From NCBI GenBank assembly GCA_020723305.1, contig DYJC01000030.1:1-39664 (forward strand): a stretch of DNA of 39,664 nucleotides, in the 5' to 3' direction. A model generated the notes under the pieces. That model saw only the letters and a list, made by a program, of their open reading frames with translations, was not told where the DNA came from and did no database searches. The translations under genes and the position numbers were made by a program. The stretch's first letter is position 1. Each line of letters opens with the position of its first letter. Positions 39,603-39,664 of this stretch are shown here, piece by piece. This DNA is from Desulfosudis oleivorans (GTDB lineage Bacteria; Desulfobacterota; Desulfobacteria; Desulfobacterales; SURF-7).

Positions 39603-39664
39603 CCAGGGGCATAAGCGCTAAGTTGTTTTTTAACACTATTAAAATAAATAATGTTTTGATATCT

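Overview
The window reads as chromosomal DNA of an anaerobic, respiratory, Gram-negative bacterium, most likely a Desulfobacterota (Desulfobacterales-like) sulfate reducer or close relative. The support is indirect: a MetF protein with a cysteine-rich C-terminal extension, periplasmic NapA-type respiration wired to an NrfD/iron-sulfur module like those of sulfate reducers, many PAS histidine kinases, a sigma-54 regulator with a NifX-like partner, and SLC13 plus NhaD-type transporters. No dsr, apr or rRNA gene is present, so the placement is an inference. No tRNA, rRNA or CRISPR array was seen.

Layout. (1) 1-2.35 kb: an accessory island of three tandem toxin-antitoxin modules (HigBA, ParDE-like, YefM-YoeB), a group II intron remnant, and two copies of a 67-bp repeat, one ahead of each of the last two modules. 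(2) 2.5-5.0 kb, minus strand: MetF-type methylenetetrahydrofolate reductase with a zinc/Fe-S-like tail, followed by a nucleoside-recognition 'gate' membrane protein. (3) 5.0-5.4 kb: a divergent control region with two TTGAT-N4-GTCAA sites of the FNR/CRP/HcpR kind. (4) 5.4-17.3 kb, plus strand, closely packed: hemerythrin, a two-CW/cNMP-binding/Ser-Thr kinase, O-acetylhomoserine sulfhydrylase, quinolinate synthase NadA, then napD, napA, an internally duplicated tetraheme NapB, a tetraheme cytochrome c, a periplasmic 4Fe-4S subunit, an NrfD-type quinol-interacting membrane subunit and NapH. No NapC is present, so the NrfD and NapH modules probably feed electrons from quinol to NapAB. (5) 17.3-19.0 kb, minus: cmoB and cmoA for tRNA wobble uridine modification. 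(6) 19.1-19.7 kb: an acyl-CoA synthetase reduced to its two ends by an internal deletion. (7) 19.9-21.2 kb, plus: an integral-membrane methyltransferase (NnrU/MddA-like) and the fluoride channel CrcB. (8) 21.3-25.6 kb, minus: a hybrid histidine kinase, and a PAS histidine kinase paired with a periplasmic solute-binding protein. (9) 25.9-32.4 kb: a sigma-54 activator plus NifX-like protein diverge from a pseudo-receiver, a CBS protein, a divergent SLC13/DASS transporter and an NhaD-like antiporter. Upstream of the pseudo-receiver lie a perfect inverted repeat and a well-spaced -24/-12 promoter, so the activator probably controls this operon. (10) 32.5-39.5 kb: a left-handed beta-helix protein with a second CBS protein, a lysophospholipid-type acyltransferase, a PAS histidine kinase, and an 877-residue pyruvate-phosphate-dikinase-like protein that lacks the usual PEP-binding barrel and overlaps the kinase by 4 bp.

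Most notable: the NapC-less nap cluster with a duplicated tetraheme NapB; the missing cysteine in its iron-sulfur subunit; the sigma-54 system, whose activator has a Walker B Asp-to-Ala change and a 25-codon tandem duplication near its DNA-binding end; and the kinase/dikinase-like pair at the right end. All functional calls come from reading motifs by eye; no search was run.
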